DNA of 48,542 bases from Patescibacteria group bacterium (GCA_022709795.1 JAKLID010000003.1:1-48542); one strand, 5' to 3'. Counted from the first letter of the stretch, positions 32,408 through 42,405 are shown. Translations and numbers: made by a program. Notes: a model not told the origin generated them from the sequence alone.

Positions 32408-33130
32408 TTAATTAATGTTGTTGGGAGAAATTGTTTTTAAAAAAGAGAAAGTTTTTTTATTGGCAGGAAGCAGTAATCGGTAAGTTGAAGTGGCAGTTTT
32501 AAAAGCAAGATAGATTTTATTAATTGGCAGGTGGACATCTAATTCAGTTTGTATTTGATTGGTGGGGATAAAGATGCCTGTGTTGGCTGCCACACTAGCA
32601 GAAGACCAATCATTTACTTTTTGTCTGGAGATAGTAAGATTGGAAGTTTCAATATTTTTAATATCCTGAAGGGGAATTTTTATAATTGAATGTTTAGTAT
32701 AAGCGACGCTAGGGGTGATATAAAGATTATTGTTAGCAGTTAACGCAATAATAACATCAATTAGATGTTCATTCAGGATGCCAGAAAAAACCAGATTATT
32801 GAGAGAAATATTTTTATTAAAAAAATAACTACCAAAAAGATGAATAACAATTTTTTCATTATTTTTTAATAAATTTTTTTTCAGTCGCGCCAAAGTGGCT
32901 TTATTAACAATAAAAATAATTAAAAGAATAACGATCGTTAAAAACAAAAGATACAAAAGCATAAAAAAGGCAATGGATTTGTTTTCTGATATGACTAAGT
33001 AGACAGGAACAAAGATAGCGCTAAAAAGAATCAAAAAGGCCATGAGCGAATTGAGCCAATTTAGCCCACCAGGGTCGGATTTATTTAAGGTGGTTTTTAT
33101 AAAGTTTTTTAGCAAGTTGTTGTTTGCCAT
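32408..33130 (-). CDS. Two-helix membrane protein, unrecognised
   Basis: A 240-residue protein with two adjacent transmembrane helices at about residues 28-75 (NSLMAFLILFSAIFVPVYLVI and IAFFMLLYLLFLTIVILLIIFIV), then a soluble ~160-residue part with alternating hydrophobic strands (IIKIPLQDIKNIETSN, IYLAFKTATSTYRLLLPA). The latter looks like a PH-like or bPH2-type beta domain as found in many two-helix membrane proteins; this is a guess from the pattern. The N-terminus carries many Asn and Lys. It lies upstream of the methyltransferase gene. Confidence 0.55.
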   Translation of the reverse strand: MANNNLLKNFIKTTLNKSDPGGLNWLNSLMAFLILFSAIFVPVYLVISENKSIAFFMLLYLLFLTIVILLIIFIVNKATLARLKKNLLKNNEKIVIHLFGSYFFNKNISLNNLVFSGILNEHLIDVIIALTANNNLYITPSVAYTKHSIIKIPLQDIKNIETSNLTISRQKVNDWSSASVAANTGIFIPTNQIQTELDVHLPINKIYLAFKTATSTYRLLLPANKKTFSFLKTISPNNIN

Positions 33131-33202
33131 AAAATTGTATTAAGTATTTATTATTTTCTGTAAGATAATAAAAACCTTGCAATATTAAAACAGATAGTTA
33201 AG

Positions 33203-33823
33203 CTATCTTCTCTTTATGAGAAAAAACCACAAAATTGTCAGAAAAATAATGATGACGGCAGAAATTCCGAGAATAGAAGAGATATTTGATTTTTTTTCTT
33301 TGTCACTGTTGTTAATTTCTTGTTGATTATGATTATTATCTTTTTCAATTATCTTTACTGCGCAATTCAATGGACTATTTAACCATTCATAATCCAATGA
33401 GGGACAAGCTTTGCCCCAAAATTTGGTTTCTTCTGCTTGCTTCCAATTTTGAGGGAGTTTTCCGCACTTATTGATATCTTCAACAAAAGCACATTTTTGT
33501 TCAACTTCATTTACAACAACATCTTCACAATCTCCATTAGCACCTGAATGTTGAACAGTACAACAGAAAGAATCTTTTTTGGGTAGACAAACTGAATTTT
33601 TTTTAATTTCTTTATAGCCAGTTGGGCATTGTGATTCTTCAATTATTTGCCAACCGCTTGGAAATTGGCAATCTATGCATTCATCACTTGTAAAAAATTC
33701 TGAGCATTCTTTTGTTTGTTCATTAAGTGCATATTTTGACGTAGCCGTTGCTGCAAAAATAGCTGAAGGTATTAATGTAATAAACGAGAGCGCCAAAATA
33801 ATTGATACTAAGTTTTTTTTCAT
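33203..33823 (-). CDS. Secreted Cys-rich protein with C-terminal membrane anchor
   Basis: A 206-residue protein. The signal peptide MKKNLVSIILALSFITLIPS is cleavable near IFAATA. The outer part has about 14 Cys, many in pairs (ECSEFFTSDECIDCQFP, SFCCTVQH), so it is probably disulfide-rich. A Lys/Asn-rich spacer leads to a C-terminal helix (ISSILGISAVIIIFLTILWFFLI) and a KRR end. It is thus anchored at the surface by the C-terminus. It resembles the array proteins at 25.9-28.5 kb in style. The function is unknown. Confidence 0.6.
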   Translation of the reverse strand: MKKNLVSIILALSFITLIPSAIFAATATSKYALNEQTKECSEFFTSDECIDCQFPSGWQIIEESQCPTGYKEIKKNSVCLPKKDSFCCTVQHSGANGDCEDVVVNEVEQKCAFVEDINKCGKLPQNWKQAEETKFWGKACPSLDYEWLNSPLNCAVKIIEKDNNHNQQEINNSDKEKKSNISSILGISAVIIIFLTILWFFLIKRR

Positions 33824-34238
33824 AATAGTTAGATTAGATTTGTAAATAATTATAAATATTTTTTAAAGTGGAATGCTGAGTAGGATGGCATCATAACGTA
33901 TCGGCACATGCGAAGTTGCGTCGTGGATTATTGATTAAATTTGTTAATATCGCTTATCTTGATTATATCACTAAACCTGCCATTTCGTCAGCGCAATTTG
34001 GTTGAGTCCAGCCATTTCTTAATTTTTATATCATGAAAGGTGGGATGAACAGCTTTTTAAGATTTTCTTAGTTTATTCACAACAGCTCCACCCATGCTTT
34101 CATAGCTGACCAGCGCTGACCAGCCGATAAGTGGTTTGAATGTTAAAATTTGAGCTTTAAAATTTAAAATTATCAAAGAAACATTAACACAAAAATCACA
34201 AGTTTATTCTATCACCTTTTTTATCACCCGATAAGGTT
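33824..34238. other. Intergenic region between divergent genes, no gene seen
   Basis: About 415 bases without a convincing frame. It contains a tandem 10-base repeat GCTGACCAGC (34105-34124), a possible long hairpin with arms ATGAAAG (34033) and CTTTCAT (34097), and AT-rich flanks. It holds the promoters for both divergent genes; only the ftsW one is clear. Confidence 0.5.
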
Positions 34239-34267
34239 TTGCCAGAAGGCCAATTTTGCGGTAAAAT
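34239..34267 (+). promoter_or_regulatory. Sigma70-type promoter of ftsW
   Basis: TTGCCA, a 17-base spacer, TAAAAT. The ftsW ATG starts seven bases after the -10, so the transcript would begin at or next to the start codon (leaderless). Confidence 0.7.
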
Positions 34268-34273
34268 TGAAGT

Positions 34274-35401
34274 ATGCAAAAGTTGGGACACAAACCCGAT
34301 TATGTTTTGATAACACTATTTTTGGTAATAGTGGTTTTTGGCTTGGTGATGCTGTCAAGCGCTTCGTCAGTTTTGGGTTATACCAAATTTCATGATAGCT
34401 ATTGGTATGTCAAGCACCAGATCCAATCTGGTCTTTTGCCAGGATTGTTGCTGTTTTTTATTTTGAGCCGCATTGATTATCGGGTATGGAAAAGATTTGC
34501 TCCGCTATTACTTTTATTTTCAGTAGGGCTTTTGATCTTGGTGTTTATTCCTGGTTTGGGAGCCGACTATGGCAAGGCCAAGTCATGGATAAATATTTTG
34601 GGTTTTTCTTTGCAGCCGTCAGAGGTGGTTAAATTGACTTTTTTACTTTATCTGGCGGCCTGGCTGGAAAAGAGAAAAGAGCGAGTGGAAGATTTTGCTT
34701 ATGGTTTTTTGCCATTTCTTATTTATTTGGGTTTGGTGGCTGGCCTGATCATCATGCAGCCGGATGTGGGAACGGTCTCTATTATTGTATTGACCAGTAT
34801 TATCATGTATTACGCGGCTGGGGCAAAGTTGGGGCATATCATAATAATTTTGGCTGGTTGCTCGGTCGCTTTTTTGGCTTTGATAAAATTGGCACCCTAT
34901 CGCATGGCCAGACTGACTGCGTTTTTACACCCGGACGCTGATCCATTGGGTGTTGGTTACCATGTCAAGCAGGCACTTTTGGCTGTGGGGTCTGGCGGTT
35001 GGTTTGGCTTGGGACTCGGCCAGTCAAAACAGAAGTTTCAATATTTGCCGGAAGTGGCTGGTGATTCGGTTTTTGCGATTATGGCCGAGGAATTGGGTTT
35101 TATTATCATGACTATTTTTATTATTTTGTTTTTGTGGTTATTTTGGCGGATAATGAAGACGGCGATGAAGACTCCGGATACTTTTGGTCATCTGGTGGCG
35201 GTGGGGGTGGGTGTCTGGATTTTGGGCCAGTTTTTTGTTAATGTAGGAGCGATGCTCGGACTAATGCCTCTGACAGGTTTGCCCTTGCCCTTGGTCAGCT
35301 ACGGCGGGACGTCGATGATGGCTTTGATGGCGGGGATGGGGATTGTAGCCAATATTTCCAAATATAAGCAAGAAAGGACAACTTTAAAAGCATTAAGATA
35401 A
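34274..35401 (+). CDS. ftsW: Peptidoglycan glycosyltransferase FtsW (SEDS family)
   Basis: A 375-residue SEDS protein with about ten transmembrane helices. Conserved segments: LVMLSSASS at the start, GKAKSWINILGFSLQPSEVVKLTFLLYLA (the S-W-I...QPSE motif), IIMQPDVGT, and near the end GLMPLTGLPLPLVSYGGTS with ISKYKQER. It polymerises lipid II into glycan strands at the septum. FtsW rather than RodA is chosen because of the following murG and murC, which is dcw-cluster order; the two are hard to part by sequence. The start agrees with the promoter geometry. The partner FtsI is not in the window. Confidence 0.93.
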   Translation: MQKLGHKPDYVLITLFLVIVVFGLVMLSSASSVLGYTKFHDSYWYVKHQIQSGLLPGLLLFFILSRIDYRVWKRFAPLLLLFSVGLLILVFIPGLGADYGKAKSWINILGFSLQPSEVVKLTFLLYLAAWLEKRKERVEDFAYGFLPFLIYLGLVAGLIIMQPDVGTVSIIVLTSIIMYYAAGAKLGHIIIILAGCSVAFLALIKLAPYRMARLTAFLHPDADPLGVGYHVKQALLAVGSGGWFGLGLGQSKQKFQYLPEVAGDSVFAIMAEELGFIIMTIFIILFLWLFWRIMKTAMKTPDTFGHLVAVGVGVWILGQFFVNVGAMLGLMPLTGLPLPLVSYGGTSMMALMAGMGIVANISKYKQERTTLKALR

Positions 35402-35405
35402 TTTT

Positions 35406-36473
35406 ATGAAAGTGTTATTTGCCGGCGGCGGGACAATGGGATCAGTGACGCCCCTAATCGCCGTGGCCGAAGTTTTAAAAGCGAGGAATCCGGGCGGGGA
35501 TTTGTTTTGGATTGGCACCAAGAGCGGACCAGAAGAAAGCGTGGTCAGACATTATAACATAAATTTTAAAGCCATTGCCGCTGGTAGGTTGAGGCGTTAT
35601 TTTAGTTGGCAGAATTTTTTGGATGTTTTCAGAATTATTATCGGTTTTGTCCAGGCAGTGGTATTTTTGATAAAAATCAGGCCGCGGGTGATCGTCTCGG
35701 CTGGTGGGTTTGTGGCAGTACCGGTCGTGTGGGCTGGCTGGCTACTCGGTATACCGAGCGTGATCCATCAACAAGATGTCCGGGTCGGTTTGGCCAACAG
35801 ATTGTGCAGTTTGCTGGCTAAGAAGATAACGGTCTGTTTTCCGGAGATGGCGAAAAATTTTGCCAAGAAAAAGACGGAGGTGATTGGCAATCCAGTTCGC
35901 GCTAGCTGGAGAAAAGCGGCTATGGTGGAACGGGAGCGATTTTTGGAAAAATTAAAGCTAAAGAAAGAGTGGCCAGTTGTTTTGGTGACGACCGGGGGCA
36001 CTGGATCTCTGGAAGTAAATCAACTAGTTGGAGACGCCTTGAAAGAATTGGTAAAATTTTGCCAAGTAATGCAAGTGACCGGCCGGCACAAAGCGGATAA
36101 TAATTTTGAACATGAAAATTATCTCAGCTGCGAATTTTTGGTAGATTTAGTATCATTTTTTAAGGTAGCTGATTTGGTGGTGACTAGGGCCGGGATGGCG
36201 GCTTTGACGGAAATTAGTTATCTCTCCAAGCCGGCGATTGTTATTCCCATTCCACATTCTCATCAGGAGAAAAATGCGGACTATTTTTACCAGAAAGGCG
36301 CAGTGGAAATATTAGATCAGGAAAAGATTGACAGCGACGAGCTGGTTAAAAAAATCAAAGAATTAATTAATAATAAAAATAAGTTGAAAGAATTGAGTGA
36401 CAAGGTTCATGGGGTTATAAAGTGGGGAGCGGAAGAGCGGCTGGCGGAGATTGTCCGGGAAGTTGGGAGATAG
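35406..36473 (+). CDS. murG: UDP-GlcNAc:lipid I N-acetylglucosaminyltransferase
   Basis: A 355-residue GT-B enzyme that makes lipid II at the inner membrane face. The N-terminal Gly loop reads GGGTMGSVTPLIAVAE (E. coli type GGGTGGH; the M-G-S variant is what I expect in this phylum). GGFVAVPVVWAGWLLGIPSVIHQQDVRVGLANRL is the acceptor domain signature. In the C-terminal domain VTRAGMAALTEISYLSKPAIVIPIPHSHQEKNADYF binds UDP-GlcNAc. It starts four bases after the ftsW stop, so the two are coupled. Confidence 0.95.
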   Translation: MKVLFAGGGTMGSVTPLIAVAEVLKARNPGGDLFWIGTKSGPEESVVRHYNINFKAIAAGRLRRYFSWQNFLDVFRIIIGFVQAVVFLIKIRPRVIVSAGGFVAVPVVWAGWLLGIPSVIHQQDVRVGLANRLCSLLAKKITVCFPEMAKNFAKKKTEVIGNPVRASWRKAAMVERERFLEKLKLKKEWPVVLVTTGGTGSLEVNQLVGDALKELVKFCQVMQVTGRHKADNNFEHENYLSCEFLVDLVSFFKVADLVVTRAGMAALTEISYLSKPAIVIPIPHSHQEKNADYFYQKGAVEILDQEKIDSDELVKKIKELINNKNKLKELSDKVHGVIKWGAEERLAEIVREVGR

Positions 36474-36534
36474 GGAGGAAAATTACTAATTCCTAATTTC
36501 TAATTTTTAATAAAAGGTTTAATGTCCAATATTT

Positions 36535-37932
36535 ATGGTACTTGATTTTCAAAAAAATAAAAAAATATATTTCATTGGCATTGGCGGGATAATGATGTCA
36601 GCGGCGGCGCGTTATTTCCTCGGTCAAGGGAAGAAAGTTTGTGGGTCTGATCGTGATAAAAGTCAGATAATTTTGGAATTGGAAAAATTGGGGGCTAAAA
36701 TCAAGATTGGCCAGCGGGCGGAAAATATCAAGCAAAATTTTGAGTTGGTCGTTTATACGCAGGCGATTGATGCCAAGAACCCGGAATTGGTTCAGGCGAA
36801 AAAGGTAAAAATAACAATGTTAACTATTTATGAGTTGCTGGGGGTTTTGGCTAAAGATAAATATACGGTTACGGTTTCTGGTATGCACGGTAAAAGCACA
36901 ACCACGGCGATGATTGGCTTGATTTTAGAGATGGCGAAATTGGACCCGACTGTTTTTGTGGGGACGAAAATCAAAGAATGGCAGAGTAATTTCCGAGCGG
37001 GTCAGTCAAAATATTTATTATCTGAAGCGTGCGAATATAAAAATAATTTTTTGGTTTTCAACCCGAATTTGGCGGTGATTACCAATATTGAGTCGGAGCA
37101 CTTGGATTATTTCAAAAATTTGGCTGGGATAAAAAAGAGTTTTAGAAAATTTGTTGGCCAGATTAGAAAAGGCGGTTGGTTGGTAGTGAACGGGGATAAT
37201 AAGAACGCGAGCGAATTGAAAAAATATTATTCTGGCCAGACCCTGACTTTTGGCATAAAAAATAAAGCTGATTTTCAAGCGACAGAGGTTCAAATTGGCC
37301 GAGATGGTTTGACTCAATTCAAATTAAAGACCGGAAAGAAGTTTGGGAATTATAATAATAAAATTTTTGAATTGAGCGTGCCAGGTGAATTCAATATTTA
37401 TAACGCGCTTGGAGCGATTGCCTCGGCGGCGGTGTTGGGAGTTGGGCCTGAAGTGACAGTTAAAGCGTTGGCGCAGTTTGATGGCGTGTGGCGGCGGTTT
37501 GAATTTAAGGGTAAAACCAAAAGCGGAATAGAGATTTATGATGATTATGGTCACCATCCGACAGAAATTAGAGCCACACTCGCGGCGGCCAAGGAGAAAT
37601 TTAAAGCTAGAAAAATTTGGGTGGTGTTTCAACCGCATTTGTATTCGCGCACCAAAGATTTTATGAGTGAATTTGCCGCGGCTTTGAATCTGGCTGACAA
37701 TATTATCGTGGTAGATATTTACGCGGCGCGTGAGATTAATAAATATAAAATTTCTAGCCGTGATGTGGTGGATTTGATCAATAAAAAATATTGGCGAGAA
37801 AAGCCGGCGGTGTATATTCCCACTTTTGACAAAGCAGTGGAATATTTAAAAAAGAATTTAAAAAAAGGCGAGGTGGTGATGACCATGGGGGCAGGGGAGG
37901 CGTATAAGGTGGGGGAGGAGTTATTGGGTTAA
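36535..37932 (+). CDS. murC: UDP-N-acetylmuramate--L-alanine ligase
   Basis: A 465-residue Mur ligase adding L-Ala to UDP-MurNAc with ATP. The N-terminal Rossmann start IYFIGIGGIMMSAAARYFLGQGKKVCGSD, P-loop SGMHGKSTTTAMIG (usual GTHGKTTTT), central TNIESEHLDYF, and C-terminal IYDDYGHHPTEIRATL are all diagnostic of MurC. The 61-base gap to murG is filled by TCCTAATTTCTAATTTTTA word repeats. It completes ftsW-murG-murC; other dcw genes (murD, mraY, ftsZ) are not here. A small hairpin follows the stop. Confidence 0.96.
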   Translation: MVLDFQKNKKIYFIGIGGIMMSAAARYFLGQGKKVCGSDRDKSQIILELEKLGAKIKIGQRAENIKQNFELVVYTQAIDAKNPELVQAKKVKITMLTIYELLGVLAKDKYTVTVSGMHGKSTTTAMIGLILEMAKLDPTVFVGTKIKEWQSNFRAGQSKYLLSEACEYKNNFLVFNPNLAVITNIESEHLDYFKNLAGIKKSFRKFVGQIRKGGWLVVNGDNKNASELKKYYSGQTLTFGIKNKADFQATEVQIGRDGLTQFKLKTGKKFGNYNNKIFELSVPGEFNIYNALGAIASAAVLGVGPEVTVKALAQFDGVWRRFEFKGKTKSGIEIYDDYGHHPTEIRATLAAAKEKFKARKIWVVFQPHLYSRTKDFMSEFAAALNLADNIIVVDIYAAREINKYKISSRDVVDLINKKYWREKPAVYIPTFDKAVEYLKKNLKKGEVVMTMGAGEAYKVGEELLG

Positions 37933-37967
37933 AGAATTAACGCGTTAATGTGTTCTGAGCAAAAGGA

Positions 37968-37990
37968 AACCCCGGCGTTTGGTCGGGGTT
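37968..37990. terminator. Weak bidirectional hairpin
   Basis: AACCCCG-GCGTTTGGT-CGGGGTT between murC and the convergent Nudix gene. There are few T after it. A 14-base perfect palindrome ATTAACGCGTTAAT lies just before (37936-37949). Confidence 0.5.
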
Positions 37991-38454
37991 CAGATTTTGA
38001 GGAGGTCAACAAGATTTTTGATCTTAATTATTTGGCAGGCGACCTGGCGGGCGGAAGTAGTGAGGGGGAGTTGGATTAATTTTTGAGGAGAGAGCCAGAG
38101 GAGGGCATCGGGTTTATCGTCGTGACCATCATCGGCCATGGAATCAGCGATTTTTTCTCCGACCATGTAGAGGGTGATGATGGCCGAGAGGTTTTGTTGG
38201 GCCGGCTTATTATTGACGGTGGGCATCAGAAACCCGGTTGGCTGAATGACAATGCCAGCTTCGCCGAGAATTTCTCTGACAACAGCCTCAACCTCTGTTT
38301 CCGGGTGATCTACTTTGCCACCGGGGAAACACCAGAGGCCGGCATCATGCTTTTTGTGGTCAGGATTTTGAGTGACCAAAATTTTACCGGTTTGGTCTAT
38401 GATGATGGCCCTGACCACAGTTAATACCTTTTTGTTCTCCAATTTGTCCTCCAA
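37990..38454 (-). CDS. Nudix hydrolase with a variant Nudix box
   Basis: A 154-residue protein. LTVVRAIIIDQTGKILVTQNPDHK and LWCFPGGKVDHPETEVEAVVREILGEAGI define a Nudix fold. The box consensus is GX5EX7REUXEEXGU; here the end reads REILGEAGI, so the first Glu of the EE pair is Gly while the second remains. That may weaken metal binding or shift specificity. Nudix enzymes hydrolyse nucleoside diphosphates linked to other groups; the substrate is unknown. The C-terminal KIKNLVDLLKI is short. It is transcribed toward murC. Confidence 0.82.
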   Translation of the reverse strand: MEDKLENKKVLTVVRAIIIDQTGKILVTQNPDHKKHDAGLWCFPGGKVDHPETEVEAVVREILGEAGIVIQPTGFLMPTVNNKPAQQNLSAIITLYMVGEKIADSMADDGHDDKPDALLWLSPQKLIQLPLTTSARQVACQIIKIKNLVDLLKI

Positions 38455-38564
38455 TGAGAACCTCCATTTTTAAAAATTAAAAAATCAGCCTGGGGCCGAA
38501 TCATTTTGTTTTGATGATTTAAGTATAGACCGGCTGGGGATAATGTCAAACGGGGATAAGTGGC

Positions 38565-38593
38565 TTGGGCAATAAGAAAAAATTTGGTAAAAT
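38565..38593 (+). promoter_or_regulatory. Extended -10 promoter of the half-MFS gene
   Basis: TTGGGC, 17 bases, TGGTAAAAT (TG plus TAAAAT). The ATG begins seven bases after the -10, again leaderless. Confidence 0.7.
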
Positions 38594-38599
38594 AAAGAT

Positions 38600-39196
38600 A
38601 TGCAACACAGTGCTCGTCGCTATCAACTTCAATATGATGGAAAATTAAACGGTCCACTCAGAATCCTTCTGGTGGTCAGCGGTTTTTTTACTTTTGCTTT
38701 TGGGATGCTGACCCCGATTTATGCCTTGTTTGTAGAGGGAATCGGTGAAGATATCACAGTGGTGGCTGATTCTTGGGCAGTATTTTCTCTGGTGGCCGGA
38801 CTTTTGACTTTTGTGGTGGGTAAATGGGAGAACAAAATCAAGGAAACTGAATTAGGGATTGTTTTCTCGCAATTTATTTTGGGTTTTGCTTATATACTTT
38901 TTTTCTTAACAGATGGTATTTTAATGCTTTATGCGGCGATGGCTTGCCTTGGAGCTGGGATGGCTCTTTATTGGCCGGCTTTCCATTCCACTTATGGCAA
39001 ACATACGACAAGGAGAGAGGCGGCTTGGCAATGGAGCTTGTATGACGGCTTGTCATATTTATTGCCAGCCTTGGCGGCGGTCGTAGGCGGGGCAGTGGTT
39101 GAAGCTTATGGATTTGGCAGTATGTTTATAGTAATGGCTGTTTTATCTTTTGTTTGTGGGTTGTTTGTGCTTGTTTTGCCAAGAAAGGCGCTATAA
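38600..39196 (+). CDS. Half-size MFS-like membrane protein (six helices)
   Basis: A 198-residue protein with about six hydrophobic helices: ILLVVSGFFTFAFGMLTPIYALFV, WAVFSLVAGLLTFVVG, GIVFSQFILGFAYILFF, LYAAMACLGAGMALYWPAF, GLSYLLPALAAVVGGAVVEAYG, MFIVMAVLSFVCGLFVLVLP. The order and the GIVFSQ/GAGMALYWPA blocks resemble one six-helix bundle of the major facilitator superfamily. A normal MFS carrier has twelve, so this may act as a homodimer or be a non-transporting relic. No second half follows (a terminator comes next). The start is supported by promoter spacing. The substrate is unknown. Confidence 0.7.
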   Translation: MQHSARRYQLQYDGKLNGPLRILLVVSGFFTFAFGMLTPIYALFVEGIGEDITVVADSWAVFSLVAGLLTFVVGKWENKIKETELGIVFSQFILGFAYILFFLTDGILMLYAAMACLGAGMALYWPAFHSTYGKHTTRREAAWQWSLYDGLSYLLPALAAVVGGAVVEAYGFGSMFIVMAVLSFVCGLFVLVLPRKAL

Positions 39197-39228
39197 GTAT
39201 TAAGTAGTATATATGATGCATTAAGGGA

Positions 39229-39252
39229 GACGCAGTAGAAGGCGTTTTTTTT
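39229..39252 (+). terminator. Possible terminator
   Basis: A short stem ACGC/GCGT around AGTAGAAG, followed by T8. The stem is weak. TGCTAAATTGCTAAATTG words follow. Confidence 0.45.
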
Positions 39253-39307
39253 GTTATTATTAAATGCTAAATTGCTAAATTGTTTGTTGCTAGTTGCCAA
39301 TAGTTGG

Positions 39308-39335
39308 TTGTTTTTTGCTTTTTGGGTGGTAAAAT
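39308..39335 (+). promoter_or_regulatory. Extended -10 promoter of secA
   Basis: TTGTTT, 16 bases, TGGTAAAAT. It gives a leader of about 48 bases before the secA ATG; AGGAGA at 39359 is too far from the ATG to be an ordinary ribosome-binding site. Confidence 0.55.
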
Positions 39336-39389
39336 GATAAGATAACTTTGTTATTTTAGGAGAAATTTTATTGATTATTTTGGCTTTTT

Positions 39390-42332
39390 ATGTCATTACT
39401 TACGACTTTTTTTGGTGATCCGAATCAAAAATACGTGAATAAGTTGGGGCCAATGGTGGAGCAGATACGCGCTTTGGAAAAAAAGTACGAAGCTTTGAGC
39501 GATGATCAGTTGAAACAATTAGCAGAGAATTGGCGGAAAGAACTGACAGACAGCAAGACATTGGATGATTTACTGCCGGAAGTTTTCGCAGCGACAAGAG
39601 AAGCAGCCAAGCGGCGTATGGGTTCGGGTCATTTTGACGTGCAGATGATTGGCGCTTATGCTTTGCATGACGGTAGAATCGCGGAAATGAAAACTGGAGA
39701 GGGCAAGACTTCTTATGCAGTGTCGCCGGCGGCTACCCTGAACGCACTTAGCGGCAAGGGTGTGCACGTGGTGACGGTCAATGATTATTTGTCCAAAAGA
39801 GATACAGGTTGGATTGGTGGCGTATATGACGCCCTGGGACTAAAGGTGGGCGCGATCATTCACGAAGAAGCGTTTGTTTATGATTTTGAATTTGATAATG
39901 CCGAAATGAGCGATCCGAAGTTGAAGCACCTGAAGCCGTGCTCTAGGAAAGAAGCTTATGACTGTGATATCACTTATGGCACGAATAATGAATTTGGGTT
40001 TGATTATCTGCGCGACAATATGGCGCCGGAGAGTGGGGCTAAAGTGCAACGTGGTTTTCATTACGCGATTATTGATGAAGTGGATTCTATTTTGATTGAT
40101 GAAGCCAGGACGCCGCTCATTATTTCCGCGCCGGCGGAAGAGGCCACCGATAAATATCGGAAGTTTGCCGGACTGATACCACAGTTGAAAGAAGGCGAGG
40201 ATTATAATATTGATGAGAAAATGCGAGCGGCTAGTCTGACGGATGAAGGAATAAAAAAGATGGAACAGCTGCTCGGAGTAGAAAATATTTATACCGAGAA
40301 TGGCATTAGTGAAGTACACCATATTGAACAGGCCCTTCGGGCGCATACCTTGTTCAAACGGGATCGGGATTATGTGGTCAAAGAGGGGGAGATTATTATC
40401 GTAGATGAGTTTACTGGTCGGATGATGTATGGTCGGCGGTATTCGGAAGGGCTGCATCAAGCGATTGAGGCCAAAGAGGGCGTGGAGATCAAAAAAGAAT
40501 CAGTGACCATGGCGACGGTGACTTTCCAAAATTATTTCCGGATGTATGAAAAATTGGCAGGTATGACTGGCACGGCCGCGACTGAGGCGGAAGAATTTTC
40601 CAAGATTTATAATCTGGACGTGATTGTCATCCCGACCAATAAACCAGTGGTCCGACTTGACCGCCAGGATTTGATTTACAAAAATGAAGAAGCGAAATTC
40701 AGAGCGGTGATAAAGGATATCAAAGAGCGGAACAAGAAAGGCCAGCCGGTATTGCTCGGTACGATTTCTATTCATAAAAATGAAATTTTGTCACATTATC
40801 TGGAGCAGGAAGGCATAACGCATAATATTTTGAATGCCAAGAATCATGAGCGAGAAGCGCAGATCATTGCCGAGGCAGGCAAGAGTGGCGCGGTGACTCT
40901 GGCGACCAATATGGCTGGCCGCGGCGTGGATATTGTGCTCGGCGGAGCCGGGGGCAGCGCGGAAGAAAAGGCAGAAATAAAAGCCCTGGGTGGATTGTAT
41001 GTGATCGGCACAGAAAGGCACGAATCCAGGCGGATTGATAATCAGCTGCGTGGGCGGTCTGGCCGGCAAGGCGATCCGGGCGAGTCGCGTTTTTATGTGT
41101 CTTTGGAAGATGATTTGATGCGGATTTTTGGTTCTAACCGGTTGCAGTCGTTACTCGGAGCGTTGGATGATGATACACCCATTGAGCATAAAATGATCAG
41201 CAAATCTTTGGAAGCGGCGCAAAAGAAAGTGGAAGGCCACAACTTTGATATCCGCAAACATTTGCTTGATTATGATGATGTGATCAATAAACACCGGGAG
41301 GTGATTTATAGAAGGCGTGACAGGATCTTGGAGGTTTACGAGTCGTTGAAACATGAAAGCATTAAAACAAGAAAGCAAGAAAGCAAGAAAGCAAGAAATC
41401 AAGGAGAGGGTGAGGAGAAATCAGAAACTAGAAATCAGAAACTAGATATCAGTAATCAGAAAGCAGGAGAAGGAAAAATGAGAGAATATAATTCCTTGCG
41501 GGAGATGATAACGGAGATGGTGGAGGCGGAGATTGAGCAGGTGGTTTCATTTCATACCATGTCTGAAGACGAGCATGAGTGGAACGTGGAGGAGATTTAT
41601 GAGGTGGTGGATACGATTGTGCCATTGCCTCTAAATGTTAGGTTAAAAATGGATGATATCCAAAAGACGGCTGGTGATAAAAAAGCTGATGTCAAAGCCA
41701 GAGACACGCTGATCAATTATTTGATTGGTTTGGCGCACACATCTTATGATGAGCTGGAGGAAAGAATAAATAAATTATCCAGTGGCGAGGAAGAGGACGC
41801 GCCTTTGATGTTGAAAATAGAAAAGATGGTGCTGCTTCGGGCGATTGATATGTTGTGGGTGGAGCATATTGATGCTATTGATCATCTGCGGACCGGCATT
41901 GGACTCCAGGGCTATGGTCAGAAAGATCCGTTGGTGGAATATAAGCGTGAAGCATATCAGATGTTTATAGCTTTGCAGAATAATATTCAAAAACAGGTGG
42001 CTTATTCGATTTATAAAATTGGGTTGGCGCCGGATATCAAAACGCAAAATTCAATCAACAAAACACCCGCCCACAGCTCCGCAGTGATGGCGGGCGGGCA
42101 AAATTTGAAATTTCAGGGGGCGGAGAAGGAAGGGAACTATGAGTCTGGGCTAAAAAGTTTGGGCGGTGGAGAGAATAACGCGCCGGTGAGCGCGACCAGG
42201 CCAGCCAAGATCGCGGGATTGTCTGGGAGTGATTTGAAAGACGCACCAGTGGAGAAAAAGGTAAAAGTGGGGCGCAATGATCCGTGTCCGTGTGGGAGCG
42301 GGAAAAAATATAAAAGATGCCATGGAGCGTAA
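39390..42332 (+). CDS. secA: Preprotein translocase ATPase SecA, with an in-frame low-complexity insertion
   Basis: A 980-residue motor of the Sec secretion channel. Walker [10 protein letters not shown] (about residue 96), [12 protein letters not shown], Walker [21 protein letters not shown], the preprotein-crosslinking region, [34 protein letters not shown], the helical scaffold ([24 protein letters not shown]) and the C-terminal zinc motif [18 protein letters not shown] are all present. Residues about 650-697, after [21 protein letters not shown], come from word-repeat DNA and interrupt the scaffold helix region where SecA normally continues directly. A second repeat-derived stretch ([11 protein letters not shown]-like) sits in the variable linker before the zinc motif. 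Confidence 0.96.
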   Translation: MSLLTTFFGDPNQKYVNKLGPMVEQIRALEKKYEALSDDQLKQLAENWRKELTDSKTLDDLLPEVFAATREAAKRRMGSGHFDVQMIGAYALHDGRIAEMKTGEGKTSYAVSPAATLNALSGKGVHVVTVNDYLSKRDTGWIGGVYDALGLKVGAIIHEEAFVYDFEFDNAEMSDPKLKHLKPCSRKEAYDCDITYGTNNEFGFDYLRDNMAPESGAKVQRGFHYAIIDEVDSILIDEARTPLIISAPAEEATDKYRKFAGLIPQLKEGEDYNIDEKMRAASLTDEGIKKMEQLLGVENIYTENGISEVHHIEQALRAHTLFKRDRDYVVKEGEIIIVDEFTGRMMYGRRYSEGLHQAIEAKEGVEIKKESVTMATVTFQNYFRMYEKLAGMTGTAATEAEEFSKIYNLDVIVIPTNKPVVRLDRQDLIYKNEEAKFRAVIKDIKERNKKGQPVLLGTISIHKNEILSHYLEQEGITHNILNAKNHEREAQIIAEAGKSGAVTLATNMAGRGVDIVLGGAGGSAEEKAEIKALGGLYVIGTERHESRRIDNQLRGRSGRQGDPGESRFYVSLEDDLMRIFGSNRLQSLLGALDDDTPIEHKMISKSLEAAQKKVEGHNFDIRKHLLDYDDVINKHREVIYRRRDRILEVYESLKHESIKTRKQESKKARNQGEGEEKSETRNQKLDISNQKAGEGKMREYNSLREMITEMVEAEIEQVVSFHTMSEDEHEWNVEEIYEVVDTIVPLPLNVRLKMDDIQKTAGDKKADVKARDTLINYLIGLAHTSYDELEERINKLSSGEEEDAPLMLKIEKMVLLRAIDMLWVEHIDAIDHLRTGIGLQGYGQKDPLVEYKREAYQMFIALQNNIQKQVAYSIYKIGLAPDIKTQNSINKTPAHSSAVMAGGQNLKFQGAEKEGNYESGLKSLGGGENNAPVSATRPAKIAGLSGSDLKDAPVEKKVKVGRNDPCPCGSGKKYKRCHGA

Positions 42333-42405
42333 AAAATTTTAAATTTTAAATTTTAAAATAAATTTCAATTTTTTAATTTTAAAAGGATTAACGTCGGTAA
42401 AGATT

